Assembly: GCF_037969725.1 (NCBI RefSeq)
Contig: NZ_CP150203.1
Span: 6,377,501-6,441,500 of the forward strand
Direction of reading: 5' to 3'
Length of the DNA stretch: 64,000 nt
Origin: Paenibacillus sp. FSL W8-0426
Lineage (GTDB): Bacteria; Bacillota; Bacilli; Paenibacillales; Paenibacillaceae
A program made the position numbers and the translations under genes. Numbering within the stretch: the stretch's first letter is position 1; each line of letters opens with the position of its first letter. The notes under the pieces are model-generated. The model was not told where the DNA came from. It did no database searches and worked only from the letters and a program-made list of their open reading frames with translations. Of this stretch, positions 63,425-64,000 are shown piece by piece.

Positions 63425-64000
63425 GGACGGCCCACCTGCTCTCCCGCAGACGCCTCTTGCTTGTCCGAAACGTCATGTTCTCCCTTTCCGGGGGCGCGGT
63501 TATCCTGTTCTTCGTCCTTCTCGTGATGGGACAGAGGAATCTCCCCATCATGATCGTGATGAAAATCGCGTGATGATGCAAAATGATCATGCTCGTGATG
63601 ATGATGGTGACCGTGATCGTGGTGATGATTATGATCATGGTGGTGATCGTGATCATGGTGATGGTCATGGTCATGATGGTGGTCATGGTCATGATGGTGA
63701 TCGTGATCATGGTGGTGATCGTGATCATGATGGTGGTCATGGTCATGATCGTGATGATGGTGGTGGTGTTTCATCGCTTCGATCCGATACTGGAACTCGT
63801 TCCAAGCTGCATCGACTCTGCCTTCCAATGCATCAAATGCACGCTGAGTCACCAGTTCCACCAGCTTGGGATGGAAACCGAAATAACCGCCCAGTTCAAC
63901 CTGAATCTCCGGATGCTCGGCTGCGAATGCCGCCGTCATCTCGTCGATCCGTTTAATCAGCACACCCGTAAACAGGAAATACGGAAGAACGATAATCCGT
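63421..64000 (-). CDS. cbiX: Sirohydrochlorin cobaltochelatase with His/Asp-rich tail (partial)
   Basis: The 5' part lies beyond the window; about 192 residues are seen. The frame runs to the edge and reads RIIVLPYFLFTGVLIKRIDE, the C-terminal part of a CbiX/SirB chelatase. After about 65 residues comes a segment of roughly 60 residues made almost only of His and Asp (repeats of HHHDHDHD, 63600-63772), then HEHDHF, and an acidic end. CbiX inserts Co2+ into sirohydrochlorin. Histidine-rich tails on CbiX are known in Bacillus megaterium and may store or deliver cobalt. No MxCxxC iron-sulfur motif is seen in the visible part. It is the first visible gene of the cobalamin series and overlaps cbiJ by 4 nt. 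Confidence 0.93.
   Translation of the reverse strand, partial: RIIVLPYFLFTGVLIKRIDEMTAAFAAEHPEIQVELGGYFGFHPKLVELVTQRAFDALEGRVDAAWNEFQYRIEAMKHHHHHHDHDHDHHHDHDHHHDHDHHHDHDHHHDHDHHHDHDHHHDHNHHHDHGHHHHHEHDHFASSRDFHHDHDGEIPLSHHEKDEEQDNRAPGKGEHDVSDKQEASAGEQVGRP
63600..63772. repeat. In-frame tandem repeat encoding the His/Asp tail of CbiX
   Basis: Units of about 18 bp such as CATGATGGTGGTCATGGT (plus strand) recur with small variations, giving HHHDHD on the minus strand. The near-identity of the units points to recent expansion by slippage or unequal crossover. Confidence 0.85.

Noticed and set aside
63600..63772. Possible CRISPR-like array
   Set aside because: The short regular repeat is in frame with CbiX and encodes its His/Asp tail. 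There are no spacers.

Overview
This window looks like a Paenibacillus-type chromosome (Bacillota, Paenibacillaceae). Supporting signs are the moderate G+C content, strong AGGAGG-type ribosome binding sites with many GTG/TTG starts, LplB/YtcP/LipO-type sugar ABC transporters paired with YesM/YesN-type two-component regulators, and an anaerobic-type cobalamin pathway. No rRNA, tRNA, prophage or CRISPR array was seen. The last gene (cbiX) runs off the right edge.

Layout. 0-4 kb: an SDR oxidoreductase, two GNAT acetyltransferases and a MerR regulator fused to a methyltransferase. 4-18 kb: a carbohydrate locus with a GH94 phosphorylase (probably acting on beta-1,2-oligoglucans), a LacI regulator with three near-identical palindromic operators, a solute-binding lipoprotein overlapping a sensor kinase gene, an ABC transporter (two permeases and a binding protein, no ATPase) and a YesN-type response regulator. 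18-31 kb: an LCM-type methyltransferase, an MFS transporter, a molybdopterin oxidoreductase, a formate/nitrite transporter, a lipoprotein, a water-forming-type NADH oxidase, a PL10 pectate lyase, a glutathione peroxidase, and a Fur-controlled siderophore ATPase with an FhuF-like reductase.

31-47 kb holds the most unusual block, a seven-gene leftward operon. It encodes a secreted/membrane vWA protein, a large tubulin-like protein, a second tubulin-like protein that has lost both phosphate-binding loops, a polytopic vWA protein, a beta-rich protein, a zinc-ribbon P-loop GTPase and a GAP1-type membrane protein. Facing it is a rightward pair, a 47-residue membrane peptide and a zinc-ribbon membrane protein. 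I read this as a membrane-associated cytoskeletal/GTPase machine of unknown function, possibly a biological conflict system.

47-54 kb: a DEAD-box RNA helicase with an RGG tail, a SulP transporter with a long leader, an AarF/UbiB kinase with a phasin-like partner, and a ThuA-domain protein. 54-64 kb: cobalamin corrin-ring genes in the order cbiX-cbiJ-cbiC-cbiD-cbiET-cbiL-cbiF-cbiG-cbiA (leftward). They are broken up by a MITE-like element, a four-box repeat and a terminator-like hairpin.

Two non-coding repeat families stand out. One is an approximately 186 bp intergenic element with four copies of a roughly 22 bp motif at fixed spacing (forward-forward-reverse-reverse); it occurs three times. 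The other is a roughly 200 bp MITE-like element with TATATARGTTGAAC ends, present as two copies plus one end fragment. The ends of the latter bracket the response-regulator gene.
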